Positions 48,034 to 61,449 are shown, counted from the first letter of the stretch. The stretch: DNA of 64,000 nt from Litsea cubeba (GCA_012931725.1 CM022944.1:66994076-67058075); one strand, 5' to 3'. The notes: generated from the letters alone by a model not told the origin. A program made the numbers and translations.

Positions 48034-50637
48034 GTGGTTCCTCCAGAACGAACAAGGGTAAAGAGCCTGCTACAAGCATACCTCGTCGATCTTCTAGATC
48101 TTCTAATCCGGCCGTTCAGCAGGCCTTTGAGAAGGTCCAGTATGTTGAGAGAAATCTGGAAGAATGCGACTCCCTCAACAGAGATGAGATGAGGCAGCGA
48201 CTGATCGCTCTCAAGGGAGAGGAATTCTATAAGATCATGGTAAGCAGTCGTCCATGGGTGATGGAAGACTAGAGCGTTTTGCCCAAGCCTACCTTCTTCT
48301 TTGGTGATGCAGTCCCTGATGACATGACATACCAGAGGAGGTGTTTTCAGTTTTCTTTCACAGCAGATGGTGAGAAGAAGACTGTTGTTACCCGGTCGAC
48401 GTTTGATCGCACCGTCTCGATTCTGAGCCTTGCCCCCACGTGCTCTAAGAGGGAAGATCCTCCAAGCTGGGTGAGAAGGACAAATGTAATCAAGACCGGG
48501 GTTTTTGTTGGCGGTTCTCCTGGATATACGGAGAGGTCGCCTGTTGACATGGACCTGTTGATGCCATCCAGCGGCTACCAGGGCTCTGATTATCCGTCGG
48601 TCGATTTGAGACCGGTGGGCCTTGGTATTTTCGGCGGTGACGGCAGCAATTGGATCAAGCCTTTTCGACTTCGTGGCCGTTTCAATGCTGACTCCGAGTG
48701 GAAGTCGTGGACTGATCGCGTCCTGCTGATTGGTGGCGCCGTTTTAAAGGAAGCCGGGATTTTTGATGCGGTCCGCGCCTTTAGGGAGACCATGATCTTT
48801 TCCGACGAGGCCTTCATGGCTATGCTGGAATCATTCCTCCCACAAACCAATACCTTCGTTGTGACGAATGGTGAGATTGGTTTTTCTTTGAAGGAGCTGA
48901 GCGTCATTACTGGATTGCCCATCCTCGGCAAACTCTATGAGGAGTTTATGCCGATTGACAGCGTCCTCGAGGGGCAGTCTGAGGAGTTCAGGCTTCTGTA
49001 CTTTCAGCTTGTCGCCTTCTATGATTTTTTGAAGGAGAAGGAGGGTTTGAAAGTTAGATCCAGCAGTTGGAAGAGTTCTAGCTCTTCATTCCCCAACTTT
49101 TTTGATAGCAGGGAGTCTTCTGATAGCGTGACCCAAGAAGCCGGAGCTCAGGATCCAAGTTCAAAGAAGATCTTGGCCATGCAAGAAGAGTTGAGAGATT
49201 TATGTGCCAGTACAAACGCCATATGTCCTGACATTGCACTGCGGAGAGATCTCGCTGTTTACCTCACTTATTGGCTTGGTGAGGCTATTTTTGCTGGAGG
49301 AGATGGAACGCACATCAGGCCGCATTGTATTTTTTCGGCTTGTCAAATGGCGTTTGGAGAGCAACTTGCTTTGGTGCCAGCTCTTTACTCCTACCTGTGT
49401 ACCGAACTGCAGGCTGCTGCTTTTTTGGTTCGGCTTGGGCTTCCCATGAATAGGGTATTTTCAGCCCACATCTTTTATTCGTGGTATGTATACCACTGTC
49501 CTGGCTTCCACCGGCTGGGTGCTGCACAGGATGATGATCCTCTGATGATTCGACTGGCTAAGGGCAAAGCCGTGTCCGAATCACTTTTGTTTGCCCGCAT
49601 GAGGATCCGACGGTTCAGGGACGTCGAGATGGGGCAGTCTTCAGTGAAGCTTTCTCCGGAGTTGCGGAAGAAGGCTTTTGATTTTGGTGCCTCCCAAGAC
49701 TCTACCAGGGCGGGGTCGGGAAGGCATTATTCCTTGACCAATGCAGAGAGAGAGTGGCTTTTCAGCATACGTGTCGACACGATGGTGTACCGTATACATC
49801 TTTTCGTCGACATCCAGCCGTATGTACCCTCTCGCTTTGCTTTGCAGCTGGGCTTTTCTCAAGGAGTTGTTGGAGCGACTTCAAGCATGGTGAAGCGCTT
49901 TGGAGGCTTACAGGACGGGAGAAATGCATGGGCTTTCTATAGTGCTGAAGACACTACAGCCATGATTTCTTATCCTGTGTTGCTGACTTCCCGGACTGCC
50001 GGCTTTGCGAAGTGGTTCGCGGAGAGCTTTTCGGCATATCGGGGGCTTTCCAAGAAGGAGCTTGATGTGAAGCTCGCATCTGGAAAAGGCCTTGGAAAGT
50101 CGGACGGCGTCCGGCGAGAGGAAGTTTGGGCCTTCCTTTCTGGAGAGAAGCACAAGATAGGCTTTCTTGGTGACCAGGGCGTCATTGGTTCTGAAGCTGT
50201 TCAAGAAATACCTGATGAGGCTTTAGAGCAGCTAGAACAGGAGGAAGCCGAACTTGGCGCTTGGATGCAAGCGGCACAGAGGCAAGCTTCCGTGGAGTCT
50301 ACTGGCAATAGTAGACCATCCAGTGAGGAGTCAAGTGGGAAACCTGACTCTGATAGCGGGGCAGGTTCCTCTAAGAAGCGAGCCCACAGGAGTAAGAGGA
50401 GGAGTCATCATCGCAGCAAGGGGCAGCATGAGGACTCTCCTGACTTGGAAGTTCCTCTTACTATCAATGAGGATGTGCCAGTGGATGCTGACGAGCCTCC
50501 AAAGAAGAGAGCAAGGGATGCCAGAGGTTGATCCAGAGGTAGAGACTCCTGGGACCAGTTCTGACAATGTTGAGGAGATACCTCGTGCTGAGATTCCTTC
50601 CCGAGCAGGAGCAGCTTCAACTGGAAAGAGTTCTTTT

Positions 50638-52659
50638 TGAAAGAAACCGCGATTCAGATCTGAAACTTCTCATAAAGAGACTACTATGGCTGATGCAAAG
50701 CATGACAGATTTTAAAAAAATCTGATTTCTGCACTATGCAGCGAAATCAGCCATAAAGAATCGCATAGAAACTCCATTAAATCATGATCAACAAGTGTAT
50801 AATTAAAGGAGAATGAAGAAGACTCATACCTCGAAGATTTGTAGACTTCAAATCTCTGAAAAAATAGATCCAAAGGCCCGAACTCAGACTTGCAATTTTC
50901 AAACAAGTTGCTGGAATTTTCCTGCACTAGTATTGCCTTTGATCTTCTCCTCTATCTCACTTCCAATCTGATTGGCTAAGATGGTGGGATCTTAATCTAG
51001 GAAACAAGAACTATTTCTCCAAGGGAAAATCTCAGACCTTAAGCTCTCAACTATCAAGAAGAGAAGCAACCAAGGCTGGACGTGTGGGAGACTTGTGGCT
51101 CTCTTCCAGTGCTTCAAAAAGTGTTGGACGTCCAAGGCTTGTATGGTTTCTTTTATAGAAACTTTTGTGGAAACCTTTCCCATAAAGTTATCTCTCCTTA
51201 TTCTAATTGATGTCCAAAAAGGAAAGACTTAATTTCCTTTAAGAAACACTCCAATTAGAAAAGGAAACTAAAAGGAACTTTCCATACAATTAGTAATCCT
51301 AGTTGTAGAACACTTACTAATTTTAAGTTCCTAATCCAAAAAGGAAACTAACTCATAGGAATACTAATCCAAAGAGGAGTCCAACTTTCCAAGTAGAGAG
51401 TCCTACTCAAAGTTGGAAACCTTACCCATGGAAATCCTATTATGGACATCCCACATATCAATGCACACCATGGCCCACATACAATTTATCTAGAGTTAAA
51501 TTCATGTATGCCATCAAAGGCCTATTTGAATTTAAACTCAAAATTATTTTTCCACTAAAATAATTCATCCTTATGTCATCTAAACATTTTAGGAAACCAT
51601 GCCAATCTTGGAAAGTGACTAGAGAAGGGACCAAAAGACATATTTGCCATTGGCTCCCAAAATGACCAAAATGTCCATGCTAAACCCATAGCAACATTAA
51701 GACCATTTTAACCTTAACTCATTCCACTAAAGAGTTATGGTTGAACTCCAAGGACAAATATATAATATAATAAGCTCGTCATAAAATGACGGTTGTCTCG
51801 ACCTACTAAGTGTAATGACCTGAATGCCCCTCTATGTAACATCCATAATCGAGTCAGGTTATCACATGTACTATCAACCTTCCCGATTACATCTAAACCT
51901 TAGAACTTCATATCCTTAAACATAATCATCATTCGAATATCATTTCTCTTGATCCAGGGAGCGACCCACAAGTTCAATATTCATATGGAACATCCATATA
52001 CTAAGATCTTAGATTTTGATGATCAATCGGATAATTCTAAGGGGATGATTATTCCATCATCAGATGGCATAGATTCTATATTGCATTTGCACGTCCCAAC
52101 TGATCAAGTCCGAGTACCCAAAACACAGAGCTGTTGACCCATGAAAAGAATCTCACCCATAGTGAATTAAAGCACAAGAACTTGACTTCGTCAGTTCATC
52201 CACAAATGCTCAAGATTAAGAGCATCGGTCACTTAGTAGCATGAGGTGACTTGATCTCTTTCTGTGATAGTACTATTTTAGAGATCACACCTACAACGGT
52301 CCTGTTCAAATGCATGACACATGCACTAATGAGATAGATCCGGGAAAGCCCTCCCGTGACTTAGGTATGTCACCCTATATAGGAGAGTATCTCATTATAA
52401 CTTCTACCAAGATGAAGTGCCCAGCTCCATCTTTCAGTTATGAACAAATATGATGTTTCCAGTTGTCCATGAATTAGACCTATCTGTGTGTAGACACTAC
52501 ACACCTAATTCATTTACTAGAAACAATGGGCCTTACACAACCATACATATATACATGTTTAAGCATAAAAGAGTATTTCCATTAAATAACCAGTAAATAT
52601 CCAGTAACAAAAGATGAGAATGCAGCTAGTGGGCTTTAGGGCATACACCAATCCCAACA
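50638..52659 (-). mobile_element. C3 3' LTR
   Basis: Plus coordinates run from TGAAAGAAACCGCG to CCAATCCCAACA. It is followed at 52660-52673 by the minus-strand polypurine tract. Confidence 0.95.
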
Positions 52660-52673
52660 AACTCCCACTTGCT

Positions 52674-55600
52674 CTAAAGATCACTGCTTCCTAACCTAAC
52701 ACCCATAGACTCAACATGAGAAGTGAAGACTTTCTCAGTAAGAGTCTTAGTGAATGGGTCAGCTAAGTAATTTGCTGAAGCAATATGCTCCACCACTATC
52801 TCTCCATCCTGAATGAATTCCCGGATCAAGTGGTACTTTCTCTGAATGTGCTTGCCTTTCTTGTGATTCCTGGGCTCTTTGCACTGTGCTACAGCACCAG
52901 TGTTATCGCATTACATGACAATCGGTTTATGCACTGCAGGAACAACTCCCAATTCCAACAGGAATTTTTCTGAGCCATACCGCTTTCCTTCGCAGCTTCC
53001 GATGCCGCCACATACTCTGCTTCCATGGTAGAATCAGCTATACAGGATTGCTTGACACTTCTCCATGATATAGCCCCTCCTGACAAAGTAAAGACATACC
53101 CTGAGGTAGACTTTCTGGCGTCACTATCAGATTGGAAATCAGAGTCTGTATACGCCAATGGCGTTAGATCATCTGCTCGAAAGGTTAGCATATAATCTTT
53201 CGTTCTCCGACGATACTTGAATATATGCTTAACAGCTGTCCAATGCATAGGTCCAGGGTTTGACTGATATCTGCTAACCATGCCAACAGCAAAGCAAATA
53301 TCTGGTCTAGTACATAACATAGCATACGTGAGGCTTCCAACAGCGGATGCATATGGAACTCTCCTCATGGTCTCTATCTCTTCAGATGTCTTTGGACATT
53401 GATCTCGGGACAGTGGTACTCCATGTCTAGAAGGTAGGAGGCCCTTCTTGGAGTCATGCATGTTAAACTTGACCAATATCTTCTCAATATAAGAAGATTG
53501 GGATAGGGCTAACATCTTATTCTTGCGATCACGCAAAAGCTTAATCCCTAAGATATAGCTGGCCTCACCCAAATCCTTCATCTGAAATTGAGAGGATAAC
53601 CAAACCTTTGTGGATGACAATAAACCTACATCATTTCCTATGAGTAATATGTCATCTACATATAGAACCAAAAATGCAACTGCTTTCCCATTTCCTTTCT
53701 TATACACACATGGTTCATCAATGTTTTGATCAAAGCCAAAGGATTTGACTGCCTGATTAAACTTGATGTTCCATGCTCTAGATGCTTGCTTAAGTCCATA
53801 GATGGACTTCTTAAGTTTACAAACCATGTTATCTTGGCCACTAGCAATGAAGCCCTCTGGTTGCATCATATAGATGCATTCGTCAAGACTTCCATTAAGA
53901 AAAGTTGTCTTGACATCCATCTGCCATATCTCGTAGTCATAATGACATGCGATGGCCAAGAGAATCCTTATGGACTTAAGCATAGCCACTGGTGAAAAAG
54001 GTTTCCTCATAATCGATGCCCTCTTTCTGAGTATATCCTTTCGCCACCAGTCTTGCTTTGAAGGTTTCCACCTTCCCATCCACTCCTCTCTTTCTCTTTA
54101 GATCCACTTGCACCCTTGGGTTTAATCCCTTCAGGTGCATCTACAAGTTCCCAGACTTGATTGGAATACAAAGAATCCATTTCAGATTTCATCGCTTGCT
54201 GCCACATGTCAGCATCTATATCCGTTACTGCTTCATCATAACTAGTAGGATCCTCAACCAGATCTTCAGAGTCCGTCTTAAAAGACACTCCTAGATATCT
54301 TTCTGGCTGTCTAGAAATTCTCCCACTACGACGAGGCTCCGGAGTGTTTAAAGGAATATCTTGTTCATCTACTGTCTCAGGATCTGGTACAGTTGTTATA
54401 GGAGATCCTGGAAGAATCTCCTCAAGGGTTTCTTTACAACTAAGCTCTTGGTGCATCATACAATCATCCTCCAAGTACCTAGCATGAGTGCTGATGAGCA
54501 CTTTTTGCTCCTTTGGATGATAAAAGATGCCACCTCTCGTTCCCTTAGGATACCCAATGAAGTAGCACATTTCCGATCTGGGTTCTAGCTTGGTAGCTTT
54601 ATCATTCAGTACATAAGCTGGACAACCCCAAATGTGGATATGATTTAAACTAGGTTTTCGACCTGTCCACATTTCTTGTGGTGTCCTAGGTACTGACTTA
54701 GATGGTACCAGATTTAAAATGTATGCTGCTGCTTCTAAGGCATATCCCCAAAAAGATATAGGTAGGGTTGCATGACTCATCATGGACCTTACCATATCAA
54801 GAAGGGTACGGTTTCTTCTCTCCGCTACCATTTTGCTGGGGTGTACCCGGTGCAGACAACTGAGACACAATCCCATGTTGTGTGAGGTACTCCTTGAACT
54901 CACCCAGGAGGTACTCGCCACCTCGATCAGATCGAAGGCCTTTGATATGTTTTCCTAGTTGTAGCTCCGCCTCAGCCTTGAATTGCTTGAACTTATCAAA
55001 CGCCTCAGACTTGCGTCGCATTAAGTATACATATCCATACCTAGAGTAATCATCGGTGAAGGTGATGTAATACTCATACCCTCCTCGAGCCGGTTTGTTC
55101 ATAGGACCACACACATCAGTGTGAATCAATTCTAACAACTCCTTTGACCTTAGTCCCTTTCCAGAGAATGACCGTTTGGTCATCTTTCCCTTGAGACAAG
55201 ATTCGCACTGAGGAAAAGGTTCGAAATCTAATGAGCTCAAGGGCCCATCTTCTACCAACCTCTGAATCCGTTTTGGGTTAATGTGACCCAAACGTAAGTG
55301 CCAAAGATATGTGTCATTGATTGAAGATACATTTCTGTTAAGGGAAGTTGAGCTTTCTTGTTGTACATTATGCAGTGTGGGAGCAATAGGATATATATAT
55401 ATAATAAGTTGTCATGTATTCTACCGGAATATATAATATTTCCATCTCTACTGATATCAATACCAGAATGGAAAGAAACTGAATAATTAAATTCAATTAA
55501 TCTGGAAACTGAAATTAAATTCTTCCTCATGTCCGGAACATAGAAAACATTATTTAAAACTAATATCCTATTACATGGAAAATGTAAGGTAACTACTCCT

Positions 55601-56646
55601 ACTGCAACTGCCCAAACTTTAGCTCCAGTTCCGACTCTAAAGACAAACTCTCCTTTCTCAATTCTCTGCATTATCTGAAATCCCTGCAATGAATTGCAGA
55701 TATGATTAGTGGCTCCTGAGTCTACTATCCATGAGTCAGTAGAATCAACCACTAGACAAGTTTCAATGTAGTATGAAAAAGATGTACCTTTCTTAACTGA
55801 GGCCAGGAACTTGGGACAATCTTTCTTCCAATGACCTTTGAGGCCACACTTGAAGCATTTCCCTTTGGGCTTTCCATCTGTACCCTTGTCCTTCTTATTA
55901 TCAGCATTGTTCTTTTTCTGCCCTTTTCCCTTATTCTGCTTCTTCTTGGACTTCTTCCCTTTCGGGTTCAGTTTAGAGGAAGACTGGAAAAAATGAGCTT
56001 GGGCTTTGGGCTTCATGATAGCCTCTGCCGCCTGGAGTTCTTTCATTAACTCAGGTAGAGTCATGTCCATCTTGCTCATATTGAAATTGAGCTTGAACTG
56101 ATTGAAAGATTCCGGCAGAGTTTCGAGAATCATGTCAGTCTGACTCCCTGCATCAATCTCAGCCCCTAGAATCTCAGCTTCATTGAAACAATCTATCAGC
56201 TTGAGCATATGCTCTCTGACAGGTGTTCCCTCAGCCATCCTAGCATTCATGATGGTCCTTATAGCAGCTTGCCTAGCTGGCCTGTTCTTGTCTGCGAACA
56301 TCTCAGACAAGGACATCATGATTTCATAGGCTGTGTCCATTTGCTCGTGCTGTGTTTGCAACACGTTGGACATGGAAGCGAGCATGTAGCATTTAGCCAT
56401 GCTATTCGCTTTCTTCCATTTCCTTTCAGCCTCTCGCTGGTCATCAGTAGAATTAGCATCAATATCGGGACAGTTTTCCAGCAAGACATACTTGTACTCC
56501 TCAGCAGTGAGTACTATGTCAAGATTTCTCTTCCAATCTACGTAGTTAGGGCCAGTCAGTTTATTCTCACGAAGAATGCACATCAACGGACTAAAAGAAT
56601 CTCTACCCATCTTTTTCTGGATATAAAACGGTTTATAATTAGACAT
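52674..56646 (-). pseudogene. C3 gag-pol polyprotein, broken
   Basis: The ATG is at 56646 (MSNYKPF); the natural stop is at 52674-52676. Gag and an intact CFKCGLKGHWKKDC knuckle (about 55860-55815) and protease DSGA are in one frame. A 2-base expansion of a TA run near 55395 shifts frame before the pre-integrase domain. A 2-base loss near 54832 breaks the integrase core before its catalytic Glu. Losses near 54100-54115 break the region ahead of RT. A 1-base gain near 52986 breaks RNase H. RT with YVDD near 53660 is intact in its block. Confidence 0.93.
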
Positions 56647-56766
56647 GCAGTATATATGTAATATGCATATGGTGCTTGTTATAAAAGGAAAAACAAAGCA
56701 CGAAACTTTTTACATTATTCAACCCCAATCATAATGTATCAGTGTTTCAACCTCCTCATAGACCCT

Positions 56767-57218
56767 CCATCGAAGGGATGGCCGAGCCTACAGTCACGTT
56801 GAATTAAGGCAGACTTATTTGGATTATCACTATCTGGACACACAACCAGTGGTAGTCCAATCACTGATTGGTTTGGCCTCATATGACAAATAACCCTTAA
56901 CTCCTAAGGAGAGGTCATCACCGTCTTATGTCAAGTGTATAACCATCTCTTATGAAATTCCCAGAATGTCTATGATTAAGTCTTCCGAAGGGAAGAGACT
57001 TTTATCCTTCCTAGAAGTGAACTTTAGTAAAGAGCTCCACCGAAGGGATGGCCGCTCCCACCAACACTTCATTGACATTCTATAGAAGTGATCTTTAGTA
57101 AAGAACTCCACCAAAGGGATGGCCGCTCCTACTAACACCTCATCACGAATATTCACATTAGTTCACCCATTAACCCATCAAAGCGGTCTTTAGTTAAAGA
57201 ACTCCACCGAAGGGATGG
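56767..57218 (-). repeat. Four hairpin repeats in the C3 leader
   Basis: Reversed copies of the C1/C2 array: 56767-56781 (CCATC/GATGG), 57037-57051, 57108-57122 (altered loop) and 57204-57218. The leader from 56647 to 58270 holds no gene. Confidence 0.75.
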
Positions 57219-58270
57219 CCGTTCCTACTAACACTTTAATGAGATAACATGAACCGAAAATGGAAGGCCGTGGGGTCTTTCCTAAAACCCCTCTCCCACT
57301 TGATTATTTATCGCTAGGGTTTATACTTTTTGACCTTTACATTGTTTTACTCAAAAGCTCTTTTTAAATCTAGCAAACTTGGTTAATTAAATTTATGACT
57401 TAAGTCATCTTAAAATCAAATAACCTTTGCTTTAAAACATTTGAGCAAATCCCTTCAAAGAGTCAAAAACCTATCTTGGTTATGAAAACCCATAGGTAGC
57501 ATCTAATTAGATTTTAGTTTAGCCTCCTTTGGAAACCAAGGGTACCAAGATAAACTAAACCCTATCCAATTTTAAACCTTAGACAAATAGAAGGTGCTGG
57601 TCTAAGTTCCGTTTAAAACAATTTGCCAAACTAAAGCCAATCTAATACAATAAAGATGCCAATTTTAGAACCTAATGGTGGCCATGTTTCTAGGTGACAA
57701 TTATAGCAATTATATAAAGCATTCAACCATGCATTCTATATATAAAAGCAAATAAAAGTATGCATTCCTTGATGGCTCCCTGTTCTTAGGATTTCGAATC
57801 CTAATCGAATTAGGACTCCTCATGCATCTAGAAGTCTTGACTCCTTCATCTCCAAGGATTCCAATTTCTTGCAACCTTCTTGTCTTGAAACAAAACCAAA
57901 ATTACATTGGAGATTCCTATGCTTTTCAAGAAAGCTTACATCAAGACTAGTTGGAATAAAATTAAGGAAACTTTACAACTTCCTATGATTGCTAACCGCG
58001 CAATCGTACACTTTCCAACTAATTAAAAAACATCCAAATCCACATAACAATCATGCAAACCATCAAGGATGCAATACATGGCTGCAAACAAAGAGGTTAG
58101 TGCATGCAAACTCACTATGTGCATCATTAAACAAATCTGGAAAATAAATTCCAGCAATGTTAATGAAACTTGCACACAACATGCATCACAACATAACTTT
58201 AATAGGGTGCCACCATACCCATAATCAATCTAGGATTAATTACACACAACATGGGATCATGATTTCACAT

Positions 58271-58288
58271 GGAGTGGCTCTGATACCA
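58271..58288 (-). other. C3 primer binding site (initiator tRNA-Met)
   Basis: Reverse complement of TGGTATCAGAGCCACTCC, one base from the LTR end at 58290. Confidence 0.93.
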
Positions 58289-58289
58289 C

Positions 58290-60341
58290 TGAAAGAAACC
58301 GCGATTCAGATCTGAAACTTCTCATAAAGAGACTACTATGGCTGATGCAAAGCATGACAGATTTTAAAAAATCTGATTTCTGCACTATGCAGCGGAAATC
58401 AGCCATAAAGAATCGCATAGAAACTCCATTAAATCATGATCAACAAGTGTATAATTAAAGGAGAATGAAGAAGACTCATACCTCGAAGATTTGTAGACTT
58501 CAAATCTCTGAAGAAATAGATCCAAAGGCCCGAACTCAGACTTGCAATTTTCAAACAAGTTACTGGAATTTTCCTGCACTAGTATTGCCTTTGATCTTCT
58601 CCTCTATCTCACTTCCAAATCTGATTGGCTAAGATGGTGGGATCTTAATCTAGGAAACAAGAACTATTTCTCCAAGGGAAAATCTCAGACCTTAAGCTCT
58701 CAACTATCAAGAAGAGAAGCAACCAAGGCTGGACGTGTGGGAGACTTGTGGCTCTCTTCTAGTGCTTCAAAAAGTGTTGGACGTCCAAGGCTTGTATGGT
58801 TTCTTTTATAGAAACTTTTGTGGAAACCTTTCCCATAAAGTTATCTCTCCTTATTCTAATTGATGTCCAAAAAGGAAAGACTTATTTCCTTTAAGAAACA
58901 CTCCAATTAGAAAAGGAAACTAAAAGGAACTTTCCATACAATTAGTAATCCTAGTTGTAGAACACTTACTAATTTTAAGTTCCTAATCCAAAAAGGAAAC
59001 TAACACATAGGAATACTAATCCAAAGAGGAGTCCAACTTTCCAAGTAGAGTGTCCTACTCAAAGTTGGAAACCTTACCCATGGAAATCCTATTATGGACA
59101 TCCCACATATCAATGCACACCATGGCCCACATACAATTTATCTAGAGTTAAATTCATGTATGCCATCAAAGGCCTATTTGAATTTAAACTCAAAATTATT
59201 TTTCCACTAAAATAATTCATCCTTATGTCATCTAAACATTTTAGGAAACCATGCCAATCTTGGAAAGTGACTAGAGAAGGGACCAAAAGACATATTTGCC
59301 ATTGGCTCCCAAAATGACCAAAATATCCATGCTAAACCCATAGCAACATTAAGACCATTTTAACCTTAACTCATTCCACTAAAGAGTTATGGTTGAACTC
59401 CAAGGACAAATATATAATATAATAAGCTCGTCATAAAATGACGGTTGTCTTCGACCTACTAAGTGTAATGACCTGAATGCCCCTCTATGTAACATCCATA
59501 ATCGAGTCAGGTTATCACATGTACTATCAACCTTCCCGATTAGGTTATCACATGTACTATCAACCTTCCCGATTACATCTAAACCTTAGAACTTCATATC
59601 CTTAAACATAATCATCATTCGAATATCATTCTCTTGATCCAGGGAGCGACCCACAAGTTCAATATTCATATGGAACATCCATATACTAAGATCTTAGATT
59701 TTGATGATCAATCGGATAATTCTAAGGGGATGATTATTCCAGCATCAGATGGCATAGATTCTATATTGCATTTGCACGTCCCAACTGATCAAGTCCGAGT
59801 ACCCAAAACACAGAGCTGTTGACCCATGAAAAGAATCTCACCCATAGTGAATTAAAGCACAAGAACTTGACTTCGTCAGTTCATCCACAAATGCTCAAGA
59901 TTAAGAGCATCGGTCACTTAGTAGCATGAGGTGACTTGATCTCTTTCTGTGATAGTACTATTTTAGAGATCACACCTACAACGGTCCTGTTCAATGCATG
60001 ACACATGCACTAATGAGATAGATCCGGGAAAGCCCTCCCGTGACTTAGGTATGTCACCCTATATAGGAGAGTATCTCATTATAACTTCTACCAAGATGAA
60101 GTGCCCAGCTCCATCTTTTAGTTATGAACAAATATGATGTTTCCAGTTGTCCATGAATTAGACCTATCTGTGTAGACACTACACACCTAATTCATTTACT
60201 AGAAACAATGGGCCTTACACAACCATACATATATACATGTTTAAGCATAAAAGAGTCTTTCCATTAAATAACCAGTAAATATCCAGTAACAAAAGATGAG
60301 AATGCAGCTAGTGGGCTTTAGGGCATACACCAATCCCAACA
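58290..60341 (-). mobile_element. C3 5' LTR
   Basis: 2052 bp. It is longer than its partner mainly because of a direct duplication of about 33 bp near 59508-59575 (unit contains ATCACATGTACTATCAACC) that the 3' LTR lacks. Confidence 0.95.
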
Positions 60342-61117
60342 CTTTTGTTACTCTTCCAACAGATGATGATATGAGCGGCCGACCAACGGAGTTGGGCGAA
60401 TCTTCAGCTGGGCCATCTCTTCTTTTCGCGAAGAAGGTGGTGGTGCGAGTTCTGAGCTCTTGGATTGAGACTCTGCTTTCTGGGCACTTAGATGCCGGAT
60501 TTGGGATGATCCAGTATGTGCGTGAGATTCTCGGTGATGCTGAAGAGGCTGGTCTAGATGTCACAAGTGCCAGGGCGATCGTTGATAGGATCATTGAGCT
60601 AGGTGACGGGTGGTTTGAGACCATTGGTTTTCCTGATGATCAGTTCTTCAAGGAGATGTTCCTGGACCCTGCGAATATGGCTCAGTCTAACCTGAATGAG
60701 GCTACAGAAAGCAGGAAGCAGGTAGTCCGAGAGAAGAACTTAGAAGAGCTAAACATCATTGGGCTGACACATGACCTGAACATCCTTGATAGGGAGGTCG
60801 ATGAGGCCAGGAGATGTCTTGAGCATCTGCAGGCACAAGTCGCTGCCAAGTGGACTGCAATAATAGAGGCTCGTGAAAGGGAGACTGCTCTGATTCACCG
60901 GGTTGCAGATGCCGATCGGGTTCTCAAAAGGAAGTCTGATGAGAACAAACAATGGCGAACTGCTCGAGATAAGCTTCCTGGTGCGAAAGAAGGGGTACAG
61001 CCCACTCCAGCATCTCATGGCAAATTCCTGAAGAAGCGTGCCTTGGAATCCTTAACGGCTGAGGCTAAAAGTTTGCTTGAGGAGCTGAACTCTTGGCTGG
61101 AGACCATTTTTGATTAA

Positions 61118-61449
61118 GCTCCTGTATTTTTTTTTAACAGAAACCATCCTTCTCTCTTTTTTGGTACCACTTGTATTTTTTGGTACTTATTTTTTTTGTA
61201 ATGCTTGTGAACACTTTATTTTTTTTTTTGGTACTACATGTATATTATTTTTTTGGTACTCTTTTTTTGTTATCCCTACGCTCACTTGAATCTTTTTGTG
61301 ATAAAAGTAATTACTAAATGGGATGCTCTTCTTTTTTTTTGTTTTGTTATCCCTACGCTCACTTGAATCTTTTTGTGATAAAAGTAATTGCTAAATGGGA
61401 TTTGATCAAAAGGTTGTCATTTTGTGAAAATCTTTTGTCAAATGATTGT
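61118..61449. other. B2 spacer after the PMD stop
   Basis: T-rich sequence. GTTATCCCTACGCTCACTTG plus a following GATAAAAGTAATT segment occurs twice (about 61269 and 61349), a short direct repeat of about 50 bp. It likely holds the 3' UTR of the antisense gene. No gene seen. Confidence 0.6.

Larger units (their letters stand above)
50638..60341 (-). mobile_element. Copia C3, complete element, minus orientation
   Basis: 9704 bp with LTRs of 2022 bp (50638-52659, 3') and 2052 bp (58290-60341, 5'), reversed primer site and leader, and a gag-pol relic. The perfect CTTTT duplication makes this an unrearranged insertion into the B2 PMD gene. Confidence 0.97.
50633..60346. other. Target duplication CTTTT around C3
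   Basis: CTTTT occurs at 50633-50637 and 60342-60346. Removing C3 and one copy rejoins the PMD gene tail in frame. Confidence 0.93.
47411..61117 (+). pseudogene. B2 antisense plant mobile domain gene, split by C3
   Basis: Exon 1 is 47411-47420, intron 47421-48033, exon 2 48034-50637, continuing at 60347-61117 after the C3 insertion. In the spliced frame codon 83 is TAG (48270-48272; CAG in B1). The rest is open for 750 codons. Residues about 280-300 (SLKELSVITGLP) and 405-470 (LAVYLTYWLGEAIF, GERLAL-like FGEQLAL, YLCTEL) resemble the plant mobile domain (PMD, PF10536). A Lys/Arg-rich nuclear-type patch lies near residue 784 (KKRAHRSKRRSHH). TGA at 50529 ends this frame, but the next frame continues an acidic linker to 50637 and joins in phase to 60347. 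The tail, about 256 residues, has a coiled-coil-like stretch (about 60740-60960). The shift near 50510 may be an indel or an unseen intron. Tat elements are known to carry antisense PMD-like ORFs. The function is not known. Confidence 0.75.

Noticed and set aside
48279..50531. The 750-residue ORF as an ordinary host gene
   Set aside because: It recurs in B1 at the same distance from an identical LTR and polypurine tract, and lies between LTR and pol of a Gypsy element. It is element cargo.
47411..61117. A MULE DNA transposon carrying PMD
   Set aside because: No MuDR transposase or long terminal inverted repeats; LTR, polypurine tract and Gypsy pol surround the gene.
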